Below, piece by piece: positions 1-20,983 of a DNA stretch of 64,000 nt. Within the stretch, counting starts at the first letter, position 1, and every line of letters starts with the position of its first letter. The notes under the pieces are model-generated. The model had not been told where the DNA came from. It did no database searches and worked only from the letters and a program-made list of their open reading frames with translations. Both the position numbers and the translations under genes were made by a program. The DNA is from Paraspadella gotoi (Eukaryota; Chaetognatha). The stretch lies in contig CM119266.1 in the NCBI GenBank assembly GCA_051294375.1, forward strand, positions 20,373,752 to 20,437,751, given 5' to 3'.

Positions 1-552
1 GCAGGACCCTAAAAGCTTTCAATCAAGAATCTATCTCTGCCATAGACCGACCAAGGTAGATTCTCCCAACCAGTTGCCAGTGAGAACGGCCTTCTCTTTT
101 AAACTTTTAACATTGCAACATTTAACTCACCTCTGTCTCCTTGGACTCGGCTGGGCTTCCGAAGATGAGGCTCTGAAGGTACATCATCTTGCTATTTTCT
201 TTCGAGGGTCGGACCAAAGGTGCGTTTAATTTCGAGGTAAGGGACGCAGGTTTCTCTGTTTTTTTGTTTTTTTTAAGATGTTTTCTTTTGTTTTTAGTCT
301 TTTCGTTTATTTTTCGTTTCTGTTTTTAGATTTTAGATCAGCAAAGGAGAAAACAGAAGTTTGGGAGATTTTTTTTTTAAGGGGAAACAAAGATCGGGGG
401 AAAAAATAGGAATCTCACGTTTTGTCTCGTTGATTTTCTTCGACGCCAATCTGAAAGAACGAATAAAAATTTTGTTGTTTATTTTTTTTATAATTAAGTC
501 TGAATTTATAAAAAAAATACTATATGATAATTTTAAATATATGTATGAATAC

Positions 553-892
553 CTGTTTTGTTCTGTTCGCATTCAGTATTATTAGTTAAGCTATGTATAT
601 ATAGAATATTTGAGAATCCTCCAAAATATGATATAAATTGTTTTCTTTTTTTTTTCCTTTGCCTGTACTTAGCGTAACTTAACAAACTTTGTGATAAAGT
701 CTGTACTTTAAGTTTAAAACTATTTAACTATTAAACTTTAAAGTACAGACTTTATCACAAAGTTTGTTAAGTTACGCTAAGTACAGGCAAAGGAAAAAAA
801 TAAAAACAGTGTATATAATATTTTGGAGGATTCTCAAATATTCTATATATATAGCTTAACTCATAATACTGAATGCGAACAGAACAAAACAG
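553..892. mobile_element. Palindromic (fold-back) MITE
   Basis: Two arms of about 165-170 bases are near-perfect reverse complements, meeting at about 722. The left arm begins CTGTTTTGTTCTGTTCGCAT and the right arm ends with its complement. Internal blocks such as TTAGCGTAACTTAAC and GCTAAGTTAC-type mirror copies can be read on both sides. There is no coding capacity. This is the form of a non-autonomous DNA transposon. I could not identify a target-site duplication, so the family is unassigned. Confidence 0.85.
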
Positions 893-1626
893 TTATTTCC
901 CTTTTCCCTTGTTGAGAAAGAAGGGGAATAATTGACATTACAAATTTTAAATTCGTTAATAAAACAAGAGAAAAGCTCGGCCGCCCTAGTTCCTGTTTCT
1001 ACATGTCAAAGATTGAATGAAATAAAGAGTTTTCTTTTTCAGTGAATTCCATCAAAATTTCCAAGAAATGTTATATAATTTTATAACTAGAATAAAAAAA
1101 GAAAATAAATTTACAATTTAGCAGAATATGTCTTTAAAATTCAGCGAAAGAATAGACGATTTTTTTTCATTTAAACTTGGCTTTTTTCTTGACTTGAGTC
1201 CTGACTCATTCAGTTGAGCACCCACGCAAAAATGTTCTCTCCGAATTCGACCACACATAAAACTCCTTTTCGTCATCGGACAAGTCTGTACCTGGGCTCA
1301 ACCGTCACAACCATTATTTTCTTGTGGCGAAACGAATTTAAGAAGAAGTTTCTTTGATAACTCTTAACTATTTATAAACGAAAAGAAAAAAATATAATCT
1401 TTTTTGCCCAAGGACTTTTCCTTTGCAAAGATTAGTTATCTCCGTAAATTCAATTTGAAGGTTTAAACTTTTGAATTTAATGTATATTGTTTAGCCGTTT
1501 TCTTTTTATAACGTTTTTTTTTTAATCTTTAATCGAATTTAGGTTTGTTGTTTTAAAGAAAAAAATCAGCTGAGAACGAGAGCAACCAAGGAACGAAAAG
1601 AGAGACACACGGCCTTCATTTTCGTC

Positions 1627-1673
1627 TTACTCGTCGTCGTCTTCGTCGTCGTCTTCGTCGTCGTCTTCGTCAT
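1627..1673. repeat. (CGT/GTC)n triplet microsatellite
   Basis: Interrupted runs of TCG/GTC triplets. The same triplet recurs at 4262-4297, 14072-14090, 52852-52883, 53826-53909, 54003-54042 and 54778-54815. Confidence 0.8.
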
Positions 1674-1812
1674 CGTAGTCATGCATGTCATCAGATTCGT
1701 TCCTGTTTTGTACTTATTAAATCGAGTGCAAAGAGATATTTGGACAGAAAATCATTTTTTTACGTAGTTGGTCAGTGAGGAGAAGTGAGAGACGCAAAAA
1801 GAAGAGTTAGAG

Positions 1813-1837
1813 NNNNNNNNNNNNNNNNNNNNNNNNN
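1813..1837. other. Assembly gap
   Basis: A run of 25 Ns next to a (GA)n microsatellite, which probably caused the assembly break. Confidence 1.
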
Positions 1838-1844
1838 AGCAGCA

Positions 1845-2184
1845 GAAGAGAGAGAGAGAAGAGAGAGAGAGAGAGGAGAGGAGAGGGAGAGAGGGAGAGA
1901 GAGAGAGAGACAAAGAGAGAGACACTGTGTGAGAGACTCCGATCGAACAGGAATACTAAGAATCTGATAATTTATGACTGTCATGTCTTCCCAGAGAAAT
2001 TCTCTTCCCAGTTCTCAGTTATCGATCAAATGCAATTTGCGTCTAATGGAATCAAAGAAAAACATTTCAAGGAGATTCAGTCTGTCAGTCTTTTGGTTGG
2101 ATTTTTCCAATTTTTATTACTTTTTCAGTCGAGAGAGAGGAGAGAGAGAGAAATGGAGAGAGACTGATGATAGGAGAGCAAGAT

Positions 2185-2217
<33 letters not shown>
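1845..2217. repeat. (GA)n microsatellite cluster
   Basis: Imperfect GA tracts at 1845-1916 and 2128-2217 flank about 210 bases of unique sequence. No gene is seen. Confidence 0.85.
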
Positions 2218-2219
<2 letters not shown>

Positions 2220-3317
2220 CTCTGCTGCGAAGATCAAAGACAATCGCGGCAACTCAGCCTTGGTTAAAAACATCATAAAAGTAATTGAAATAAAAAAAAG
2301 TGTGAAATCGAGGCATCCTACTAAAAAGTGTGAAATCGAGTCATCCTAATAATAAGAGTAGTATAAGGGAAATGAGTAGAAGAGCGGGGTCAACTATTGC
2401 AATGCCCGTCTACGAACAAATTGTAATAAATAAATCGATAATCACTGATTACACCTCTTGATGCAATTCACTCTTTTCGCGTGAAATAAAAAAGAAAATC
2501 TTGCGCAAGATTTCTCGAGCGCGTTTCAATCGAGGCAACGTGACAAAAAAAGAAGGACAGACCACGGAGACAAGGATAATTTGTAGGACAAGGACGTCCG
2601 AATCGAAATTCAGGCGTCATAGTTGTAAAAAGGTTAAAAACAGAACCGGATTTCGAGGTTGAAAACAAAAAAATTCAATTAGAAGAGAGCTATAATCTTT
2701 TAAACGGTTTCAAATTATATGGACGGGAGGCTGTTTGTGCTGGAAGGCTGAAACGTCGTTAATAATGCATTGATTTTGATTTAAACAACATTAAACAAAT
2801 ATATAATATTAACACACATAACGATCTAGAATTACCTTGAAATTATCGAAGAGTAAAAACGGTGCGTTTGGATTCAAAAAGAGCTGCTTAATTTGATGGG
2901 TTCATGTAAAATGTACGCTTTAAACACGTTTTATTTCAGAAGTTAAGAATATTTCATCATGAAGGCAATAAAAAAAATACAGATTACACAAGAGAGAGAA
3001 AGACGGAGAAAGTCGAGCGAATGTTTTTGTTTTTCCTCCGAAACCAGAAATCATTTGCGATCGAAAACATAATAATGTTTTTTTTCTACTAGATTCGTAA
3101 TGCGCAGATCGACGGTCGTGGAGAGAAGAGAAGCCGGTTAATTCTCCTCGCATCGTCATCGCCGATCAATTTTCCTCTGCGATCGCGAGGGGAAAACCTG
3201 GAGACCACGTCGAGGCGTACGCGAGGCTGTCTCTCGCATATCAGCTGTGGAACGAAAGCGAGCGTCGATCCAGATCCGCGAGAGATTTGAAGGATAAAAG
3301 GTTTTCGAACCGCGAAG

Positions 3318-3336
3318 TCACGTGAGACTTACGTCA
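3318..3336. promoter_or_regulatory. Palindromic E-box and CRE-like pair
   Basis: TCACGTGA (3318-3325, a perfect 8-base palindrome of the CACGTG E-box class) lies 3 bases from TTACGTCA (3329-3336, a CRE/ATF half-consensus). Both sit in a GC-rich patch about 700 bases upstream of the first candidate exon of the reelin-like gene. Promoter function is inferred from motif and position only. Confidence 0.25.
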
Positions 3337-3710
3337 CCCAAATCTTTTCTTTTTTTCTGGTTCGAACTAAGAAACGATTCAGATTATGTGTTTTTTTCTT
3401 TTGCTTTGTGAGTTTCGCGAGAAAGAGATAAGGAATTGGCGAGGGTCTCGATCCGAAGATCATCATCTCATGATAATAATTTATACCGAAATCGCGTCCA
3501 AAGATCGAGTACGAAATTCTCGACTGGGAAGAGGAGACAAATCAGGACGTGTCTACTAGTGTCTAGTGTCTACATCCTAATTTAATATAAATCATGAGTG
3601 AAAATGGTTGTTGTTCTTGGACGAAGATTTTTCGTTGTCACTAGTCAAAAACTACGCAGCTGTTTCCATTGTTGTTAATTTCTTATCCAGAGATAAAAAA
3701 GAATTTTCAG

Positions 3711-3715
<5 letters not shown>

Positions 3716-3770
<55 letters not shown>
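3716..3770 (+). repeat. (TC)n microsatellite
   Basis: An uninterrupted dinucleotide tract about 260 bases upstream of the candidate first exon of the reelin-like gene. Confidence 0.9.
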
Positions 3771-3773
<3 letters not shown>

Positions 3774-4028
3774 CTTTTAAGGAGAAGATTAATGAGCGGA
3801 AGGCTTTTTCTTTAAAATGTAAGGGACCTATGACCCTGTGACGTGTAGGAGAAAAAATCGGCAACTGTCTGTAGTTTTACTCTCTGTTGCACAGTTGTTT
3901 CATCTTCTTTGAAATCCGACGAATCCGCTGTGAGATTATCTCCACAAAATAGGAATAACAACTCTATCAGCCAATTGTGGGGCGCAAAGTAACAAATCGA
4001 CGGTTTTACGAAAGAAAGATAAATAAAG

Positions 4029-13224
<9,196 letters not shown>

Positions 13225-13301
13225 TTCGACAGTGACTATTTGATGAAAAACGATTTAATTATTCAATAACTAAATCCTCAGACCGGAATTAAAGTTAAGA
13301 G

Positions 13302-13307
13302 AATAAA
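13302..13307 (+). terminator. Poly(A) signal of reelin-like gene
   Basis: AATAAA, 77 bases after the stop codon at 13222-13224; a further AATAAA-like block lies about 15 bases on. This is a plausible cleavage and polyadenylation signal. Confidence 0.6.
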
Positions 13308-13650
13308 ACATTCCAAATAAAAATTATTTTAATTACTGCTTTAATAATAAACTGCCATAAAACATTTTTTTTTTCCTTTAACAGTTTCAGACTATTCGTC
13401 AATATTAGGAAAATAAATTTTTAATCATTTATCCAAAAGAATATTTTCCAAGGACGAGTATACGAATAATATCGAGAAATAAATTCCATCAGATCATGAT
13501 CATGATCATTTTGAATATGGACGTTTTGATAATTAAGCAGGGTCATATTAACTGCCTCCATATTTCGTGCATTCGAACTAGCCAGAAGTCGAATACGTGT
13601 CTCAACTTTGAAGCATCCCGCACGTATGTCATAAAAACGTTTTCTTATTT

Positions 13651-13741
<91 letters not shown>

Positions 13742-14184
13742 TATATCATGCCTCCTCGGCGTGCTATTTCGCTAGGCCTTCAAAACACGATATGAAACGA
13801 TTTTCATTTTTGCTCTCGACCGTCTTAACTCGTAAACAAATCAGGGAAAGAAGAGCCTAGACGACATGAAACTAATACATATAATACATAATAGAGCAAT
13901 AACAGGGCTTTTATGATTATCAAAATCGAACTTATTTTTATCAATCAACTTTTGAGTTCTGAAATTGGATAAACATTTCTTTCGTCGTCGTCATCATCGT
14001 CTTCAGGGTTGTGGATGTCATATGTGGACTTCTTGTGTGTGGGAACGATGAGTGGACGTCGAATAGTAGTTGTCGTCGTCGTCGTCGTCGTTACGGTTGC
14101 CAGGGTCTTCCGAACTCGAATGAAAATTATACTCCACTTTCACCCCTCAGGCAACGCATGCCCAGGCTCGCAAGAGTCTTTTGG

Positions 14185-14264
<80 letters not shown>

Positions 14265-15102
14265 TTTATTTAATTTCAATTTCTAACCCACTCAACGAAG
14301 ACCAAAACAGAGACTTTGAAATCGTTCTTAATTTTCAACATTTGTAATGTTTTTTAACCATTTTAGTTTTTAATAAGTACTGGGTTTGGCGTTTCGTTGT
14401 TTGGTTGAAAATAAATAATTAATTTTTTTTTTAAATATGAAACGACAGTATTACTTTTAGAGATTCATTAACAAATATAGAAGTGTAATGCCTTACAAAC
14501 GAGAAAAACAAATTTAAACCTCTAAATTTATGGCATTATCATATTTAGGTTTCATTCAAATGACGTAAAAGATCTAATATCATAAAAGTGTCTCTTTGTA
14601 GACATACGTCGACAGACGTCTTGCTTGTTCAACATTACTAGATTGATGAAAATAGTGCACTTAAAGAGTCTTCTAGTTAATCTTTACTTTGACAGATGTA
14701 GTACTCACCTTCTAATGTTAGACTCCTTTCACTAGATGACGAGAACTGTTGCTGGAAAACCTTCCGAAAAGACAAAGTAAAAACTTGACGTCCTTTATCG
14801 AAGTTCAAAAATTTCGTAGAGAAGATACAAAGAAGGGAAAAAAGAATCCAGATGATCCTTTATCTAATAGGGGAAAAAAGCAGCAGATGGTTGAACCTTT
14901 GCGAAAGAAATCTCTTTTTTCTCGGGACTAGGGTAGCTCGGAGAAATCGCTGCTGAGGCTGGTAACGCCTGCCGCGGCTGTCGCTGCCGCTCTCTGCCTC
15001 CTTTCTCTTCCTTCTTATTCTCGTTCCTGCTGCCCCAGCTGATGGATCGCAACGAAGAGCGCAGAGAGTTGACAAATCTGGTCCATCCGTTATTTTTATA
15101 AA

Positions 15103-15230
15103 ATTGGTACAACCAATATAAAAATTATCCATTCTTTCAATAAATAAGTTATCTTGCCCCTGACTTTGAACAGGCTTTGGTGGTTTAAGGCCTCCATCAC
15201 TCTTACAAGATAATGACAATCAAGACTCTG
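15103..15230 (+). repeat. ATTGGTACAACCAAT family, long copy
   Basis: Starts with the perfect palindrome ATTGGT-ACA-ACCAAT (15103-15117), then ATAAAAATTATCCATTC, AATAAATAAG, TATCTTGCCCCTGA and a GGCCTCC...TCTTACAAGATAATGACAA block. It aligns over about 125 bases with the copy at 16163. Truncated members start at 15400 and 15478. Confidence 0.8.
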
Positions 15231-16162
15231 TCACAGTCTCATTTATTCACTCCTACAGTACATGGCTTCCTTATCAATAAAGTGGTGTTTCAAAGAATGT
15301 TTCAATTGTATGAAAAGACTACTCCCTTAAGTAATAAATCAGGGAATACTATATTGTACTCCGCCCAGCATCAAAATACAAGGAGATGAATTTTATAAAA
15401 TTAGTACAACCAATATAAAAATTATCCATTCATTTAATAAATAGGGTAGCTTGCCCCTGACTTTATTTTAGTATGAAATTGGTACAGCCAATATAAATGG
15501 GTTTTTTCCATTCTTTTAATAAATAAGCTATAAATTTGGCCCCTGATTTTTGCAGGCTATGGTAGGCTAAGGCTTTCATCCCTCTAAAAAATATAGTATG
15601 ACCCTGCAAGCTTAAAGCTTTAATAAAGTTGTATAATATTTTTAAAAATATTTTAATAAAATAAAAGGTTTAATCCTTCAAAAATAATCTGTAAAAACGA
15701 TTTCTTATATTAAATAGTATATATAATTAATAACTTAAACAGTTAACTTATTTAGAATCTTATTTTCTATTTATATCAAAACTTTAAAATACAAAACTTT
15801 ACCTTTTACACTATACTATATAATTTGACTTAAAGATATATATAGAAAATTTTCACAAAAAATTTGTAATTAAAACAAATAATTTTGATAATATTATAAT
15901 AATTACACCATTTTCTATTCAATTTTACATAATGGATTTTCGGCCCTGCAGTGGCTGGCTGAAGAATCCTGCATGGTAATCTGGAAACAGCTGAATAGAG
16001 AGGAGTGTTCTCATTGGTCCGCAAATTCGAGATAGTCGTAACCGTGCTTCTGGGTTGGTCAATGTATTTTTATGCACTGCATTACCCATATGATTATGAT
16101 AATACAACGTCACGAATATAAAGACTGTCTTGGTAATAAAGCTGGTATCTCTATTATATGAA

Positions 16163-16305
16163 ATTGGTACAACCAATATAAAAATTATCCATTCATTTAA
16201 TAAATAAGCTATCTTGCCACTGATTTTGGAAAGGCTTTTGTCGTTTAAGGCCTCCTTCACTCTTACAAGATAATGACAAGCTTTCAATCAAGACTCTCTC
16301 TAGCT
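16163..16305 (+). repeat. ATTGGTACAACCAAT family, long copy 2
   Basis: The same order of blocks as the copy at 15103, ending AGCTTTCAATCAAGACTCT. The window's first 40 bases match that 3' end. Other cores lie at 11059, 11081, 16771 (diverged) and 56706. Confidence 0.8.
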
Positions 16306-16320
16306 TTTTGTCTGTATAAA

Positions 16321-16370
16321 TGACTGTATGACTGTATGACTGTATGACTGTATGACTGTATGACTGTATA
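16321..16370 (+). repeat. GACTGTAT tandem repeat
   Basis: About six head-to-tail copies of the 8-base unit GACTGTAT. Confidence 0.9.
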
Positions 16371-16802
16371 AATGATTTATGCTTGATAATACAAAACAGC
16401 AATTCTTTTTGTTACTTAGATTTAGACGTACACTCTTAATCTTATGCAAAACGATTTTGAGTTTTATCTATTGTTTCAGTTCGTTCGAAACATAATAAAC
16501 AAGATGTCGCAGTCGTTTTAGAGGTCAAAACAAATGATAATCCCATAAAAATAATTAATAATATTTGATAGCCTTTGCTTTGATATAGTATTTGATAATA
16601 TTTCCGGCGGTTCTGTATTATAAAAAGAAAATGAAAAAAAAGAAAACGAAAAAAGTTCATTTCTTTAATGAAAAGAAAAATTAGGAAGATTGGTTTTTTT
16701 TTCGGATAAGGCGGAACGATTCCTTTAATTTTTTAAAAACAGTATTTTTAAAAATATAAAATTATATGAAATTGGGACAATCAATGTATATTTTAACAAT
16801 TA

Positions 16803-16950
16803 CAGGGAAGTCCAGCTCTTTTGGGACTAAGTTTAAAAATTCGTTTGGATGGTACACAAATATATTGCCTTTTTTCTTATACCATAAACCGTTTTCGAGC
16901 TGTAAGCGGTAAGCTCTTGAAGTTAGTCCCACCAGACCTGGACCTCCCTG
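16803..16950. mobile_element. 148-bp mini-element with TA duplication
   Basis: The ends CAGGGAAGTCCAG (left) and CTGGACCTCCCTG (right) are inverted repeats with one mismatch. Inside are further matching blocks GGGACTAA and TTAGTCCC. A TA dinucleotide flanks each end (16801-16802 and 16951-16952). TA duplication and short CAGGG ends suggest a Tc1/mariner-type non-autonomous element. There is no coding capacity. Confidence 0.75.
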
Positions 16951-17472
16951 TATTTATATTTGTTATAATATTTTTTTCATTTTTTTAAAACTTACTCCAA
17001 ACCTTAACTTACCATTAACCGTAATTTATCATCAACCCTTACTTACCCTTAATCTTAACTTACCAAAATATAAATATAACAAATTAAAGTATTACAATAT
17101 CAATATCCTATTCCTACTTCCTTCGTTAAAAGCATCCTTTACCTTCTTGCTGATTCACACAAGTAAACGCGTTGTGGCGTCTAATCCACCTGTCGTGACA
17201 GACTGCAGCCCGATTAAAAGTTCGGGACCTTGTGCGCAACGGACAATTGATTGCTCGCGGCTACCTCTTCCACAACACATACTTTCTTCTTGACATATTC
17301 AATTTATCAGAATATTTTTTAGTTGAGACACTTGGGGGTCGGTCTGACGGTCGGTATGTCTCTCCGTCAGTCTGTTCCACTTACGTTGCTCTTTTGTTAT
17401 TTTTGCTGAGAATCTCGAATCTAAGCGACTACTAGCACTAACTTTTTTAAAGAAATCGTATAAAGAATTAAA

Positions 17473-17779
17473 GATAAGCAGCGATTTAATAAGTTCGAGA
17501 GAATGAAATAAAAAGCAATTGTGAGAAAACTATATGGAACTTTTAAAACCAATATGAACAAGAACGGTAATTCAAAAGTGTGACTTTAAAGACATTTATC
17601 CCAATTCAGCTTGAGTTGAATGCTTATTGTAGTTACTGGATCATTTGGATATACACATTTGGAGGCAGTCACACTTTTGAATTACCGTTCTTGTTCATAT
17701 TGATTTTAAAATTTCCATATAGTTTTCTCACAATTATTTTTTATTTCATTCTCTTGAACTTATTAAATCGCTGCTTATC
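17473..17779. mobile_element. Hairpin MITE
   Basis: The left arm (from GATAAGCAGCGATTTAATAAG) and the right arm (ending in its complement, CTTATTAAATCGCTGCTTATC) are about 110 bases each and mostly complementary. They include GAACGGTAATTCAAAAGTGTGACT on the left and its complement at about 17667-17690. The unpaired centre is about 85 bases. No target duplication was identified. Confidence 0.8.
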
Positions 17780-18038
17780 TCGTTGCTTATCTTTATCGTT
17801 CAATTTCTGAGAATTATTTAAGAACCAATGAGCAACGAGTTGAAGTTCGAACCGGTTATAACTAGTACTACTAGTAGCTCGAAGCAGTTGGTTAACTCTC
17901 AGTCCAAGGCTGTGGAATACCTTCCGAATATTTTTAAGTTTTTTAAAATTAAAGATTTTAAACTTCATTTCGTAAGTCGCTGCCTGTTTTGTTTTGTTTT
18001 TTCCGTCATTTTTTGATAAAATTACAAATATTTTACAG

Positions 18039-19044
18039 GTTATACATTATTCGATTCAAAGTTGAAGAACCGGTTGATATGGGTAACAGCAATTGCGTTG
18101 CAGGAGGTGGGGCGCCTAATCGTTGTGACTTTGTCATTATAAACAGTACAGACTTTCCGCTCGCCCTCGATCAAAATGAAGACTGTGGACTTGTTTGCGA
18201 ACATAAGGTGGAATTTTTTGGGGGCATTGACATTGATATGGCGCTCAAGTTTCTCCTAATACATTCATGCGGTATATATGTAATGTATTATTTTGTTAGG
18301 GATTCCAACTCACGAGTGGAAAGATCCTTTACGGTTTTGAACCACCAGAAATCATCGCCCCTCAGTGTGAGTCTCTCTAACTAAATAGACTAATAAACCA
18401 TCTGAATAATGTATTTTAAACCGAGTATTTTGGTCTTTTAATAACTTAACAATTTAGTCATTTGAAGATGCAGTAATTATTGTAATGAGATAATGACAGA
18501 ACCGTTGAATAATAAGCAGTCCCTGAGCTTCGGATCAGGCTGTAACACCGTGTTACAGGCGGATTAAGCAGCCCCGTCCCTCGTAACTGCTCGGCGAATG
18601 TCTTGCCTCCGGCACCAATGGCCGCTGATGAACGGTTGGTGGATTTTAGTCCACCATACATTTAATCTTTTTTGTATCTGCATTTTTTCTTTGAAAGCAG
18701 CGATGGGACGATTTTCAGCGAGTGGTCGAGAAGGATCACTCATCGCTCCAGAAGGAAAAGCATTTTATCGGAACGTGCCTTTCAATCTTAACTTGCTCAT
18801 CTGCTGGAAGCACGCAGGATTGTCTACGGTCAATCACCACAGGTTTATTCTTTTGGCACTTTGATTTTTTTCTCTTTTTATTCTTAACATTTCTTTGTTC
18901 TTCAGCTTTACGGCCATCATCAGCGGAAAACCTAGCCACAAAGCCGCGGCAGCATTGTCTTGTTCACCATTGCCGTGGAGCGAGCTCTTGATCGCCGAAT
19001 GTGATCCGGAAAATTGGTGCCTCACTGTCAAACACAAAATTTAA
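18039..19044 (+). CDS. Small four-exon protein starting MGNSNC
   Basis: Exons 18039-18207 (ATG at 18079), 18300-18366, 18698-18842 and 18906-19044 (stop TAA 19042-19044) join in phase to give 159 residues. The start MGNSNC resembles an N-myristoylation site (Gly2, small residue at 5 or 6) with a nearby cysteine, which would place the protein at a membrane; this is inference. The sequence has alternating hydrophobic strands (DFVIINSTDFPLAL, NLNLLICWKHAG), a Gly-rich turn region (GRFSASGREGSLIAPEGKAF) and eight cysteines. There is no signal peptide. The shape suggests a small beta-sandwich. It vaguely recalls aegerolysin-like proteins, but I cannot confirm that and do not assign a function. The frame is also open upstream of the ATG (VEEPVD...), so an upstream exon could extend it. 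The third exon has a tandem acceptor (AAGCAG). Confidence 0.75.
18698..18703 (+). promoter_or_regulatory. Tandem (NAGNAG) splice acceptor
   Basis: The third coding exon of the MGNSNC gene is preceded by AAG|CAG|CGATGG. Use of the first or second AG gives Ser-Ala-Met or Ser-Met, both in frame with the preceding phase-1 exon. The two forms would differ by one alanine. Confidence 0.5.
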
Positions 19045-20983
19045 CAGATCCTACCTACCACTCAGTTGGCTGTCTATCGCTGTCTATTGTAATAGAAGTA
19101 GAGTGTCGTTTACTCGTCCTTATCAAATAATTAACTAATCCAATTTCGGTTTTTATTTTCAGTTTACTCAATATGATATTATGCCAAAATCCAAATCCAA
19201 CTGAAAATCCAGTTATTTGTTTTGTAACTAACTTTGTTTGAATAAAAACACACACGTAAACAATGAATTTAATGATCAGATATTACAAGAGCTATAATAC
19301 ATGATTCCACAGTATTAACCGGTATAAACTAGCTTCTCATATGAGCCATGTTTATTTACAAGTTACTCTTATCAGTTTTAAAAGGAATATGATCTCTAAG
19401 GATATCCTCATGAGATCACAATAAACTCGAAATTTTACAAAAGCTTCCACTTTTGAAATGGATTGAAGAAAGATATGTTTAGCACAAATCAGACGCGGTC
19501 GAAAATTGTAAGTCTTGCATTTAGTATAATCAAAGATTTATACCATTTAAATGATTTATGGAGAATTATAAAGTCACCCGTCACCGAAAAACCTCTTTGG
19601 TATTTTTCATCACAACTTTATACTTGAAGGTTGAATAAATTTTGAGATGAAACAAAAATAATGATATTTTAAAAGGAAACCTGGTCAATGAAGCCGGGCC
19701 TGCGGCTTCTGCTTTTACGGTTTTTCATTTCACAGAAATCTAAAGAATTACATAATTGTAAAAAAAATTCGGGCGAATCTCTTTGCAAACCGAATATTAG
19801 AAACTACCTGTGTTCTGAGATGAGAGGATCAAGAATGTTTGGTGGAATGATAACACATGGCCGACATGGGATTATAAAGGATATTCGGTTTTAATGGTGA
19901 CACATAAAATAGATAATAGAACGACGATTCTCGAGTCAATGGGTATGAGATAATTATTATTCCTTTTTCCCCCCGACATGAGGTGAAACATTGTCTACAG
20001 CCTCATTGACTTCGAGAATGTTAGCGAATAGCAAGGGGACTGTACAGAAAATAAAGAATACGTCTTTGGTTTTTCAAAATCGATTATCGGTCAAAGGTTT
20101 ATTATCAAGATCAAGGAAAGACCTTGCGGTCAAAAAAAACTTTTTTTTCACTTTTTATCGCTTTGAAGAAAACAGACCGAATCTTTTGAATAAACAAATG
20201 GAGCTTGCGCCGAAGCAACATCATATTTGCAAAAATAAATCCGTGATTATTCTTCTTTTAATCACAAATAATAAAAGTAAAATTCAAAACGCTTTTGACA
20301 AATGATTCTTTATTTCGTTCGAGATAATCTTAAAAAAATTTTCAAATCAGGGCCGAGGGAAGACGGGTGAGAGATCAAACATGGAAAATCTGGAAGGCGT
20401 AGATGATTTTAATGGATCAGTTTACTCAAAAGCAAAATTTGAAACGAAAGCGACATGCAAACCGAAATATCTCATTAGTAGGGCTTCAGTTACAAAATGG
20501 TAAAAACGAAAGAAAAATCTCCCGAGTACAATTAAAATACGTTTTACTTCGCCTTCGACTAATCTGTGATTTCTATTTTGTAGCAAATAAAATTATTAAT
20601 TAATCATTTCGATCTTATCTGACCGCGTAAGTGTAACGTGGGGAGGCATATATATATATAAATGATTCCTGCTGACTGAGGACCAAGATACACACAATTA
20701 ACGCAACCCAATTTCAGACAGAGAACGAGGAAAAAAATAATTTTTTAGCGAAGGAATTATCGACCGTCTTGAACGAACTTAGCAAATAAGATCGGTTTCG
20801 AAATCCTTTTTGGGTTTTTTTTTTAAGTTTTTTTAAAAAATATGTATCCGCGAGAGACGAAAGTCGTGAAATGAATTGAGAAAAGCGAAAAAAACCATTT
20901 ACGAGACCCGACCAAAAAAAAAATGGGTACAGTAGTCTACGGTTCTCGTTTCTCCCCCTTTCATCTCCAACGTCTCTCGAGGC
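19045..20983. other. Space between convergent genes
   Basis: Contains the likely poly(A) signal of the MGNSNC gene (AATAAA 19241-19246) and the presumed 3' UTR of the minus-strand cadherin. The rest is AT-rich with scattered short open frames that have no recognisable features. No clear AATAAA was found on the minus strand immediately after the cadherin stop(s). Confidence 0.5.
19241..19246 (+). terminator. Poly(A) signal of MGNSNC gene
   Basis: AATAAA about 200 bases after the stop codon at 19042. Confidence 0.5.

Larger units (their letters stand above)
1..4028. other. Gene-poor upstream region
   Basis: I see no supported coding exon here. The first 40 bases resemble the 3' part of the ATTGGTACAACCAAT repeat family (shared AGCTTTCAATCAAGA block, as near 16279). 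The rest holds a palindromic element at 553-892, a (CGT)n tract at 1627-1673, a 25-base gap at 1813-1837, (GA)n tracts at 1845-1916 and 2128-2217, and (TC)n at 3716-3770. A GC- and CpG-rich stretch at about 3100-3340 stands out from the AT-rich surroundings and could be the promoter or 5' UTR region of the reelin-like gene. That last point is inference only. Confidence 0.6.
13308..18038. other. Repeat-rich intergenic region
   Basis: No gene is supported. It contains (TC)n at 13655-13738 and 14190-14261, short (GTC)n at 13980-14003 and 14072-14090, five members of the ATTGGTACAACCAAT family (15103, 15400, 15478, 16163, 16771), an 8-base tandem repeat at 16321-16370, two miniature elements (16803-16950 and 17473-17779) and, at about 17330-17400, an inverted fragment of the GACN-tract repeat. 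The stretch 14005-14165 is richer in GC and open in two frames, but shows no family I know. Confidence 0.6.

Noticed and set aside
14005-14165. Possible cysteine-containing exon after a TTCAG acceptor
   Set aside because: The frame with several cysteines stops within about 15 codons, and no downstream exon fits in phase.
16321-16370. Possible CRISPR-like regular repeat
   Set aside because: It is a simple 8-base tandem without spacers, in an animal genome.
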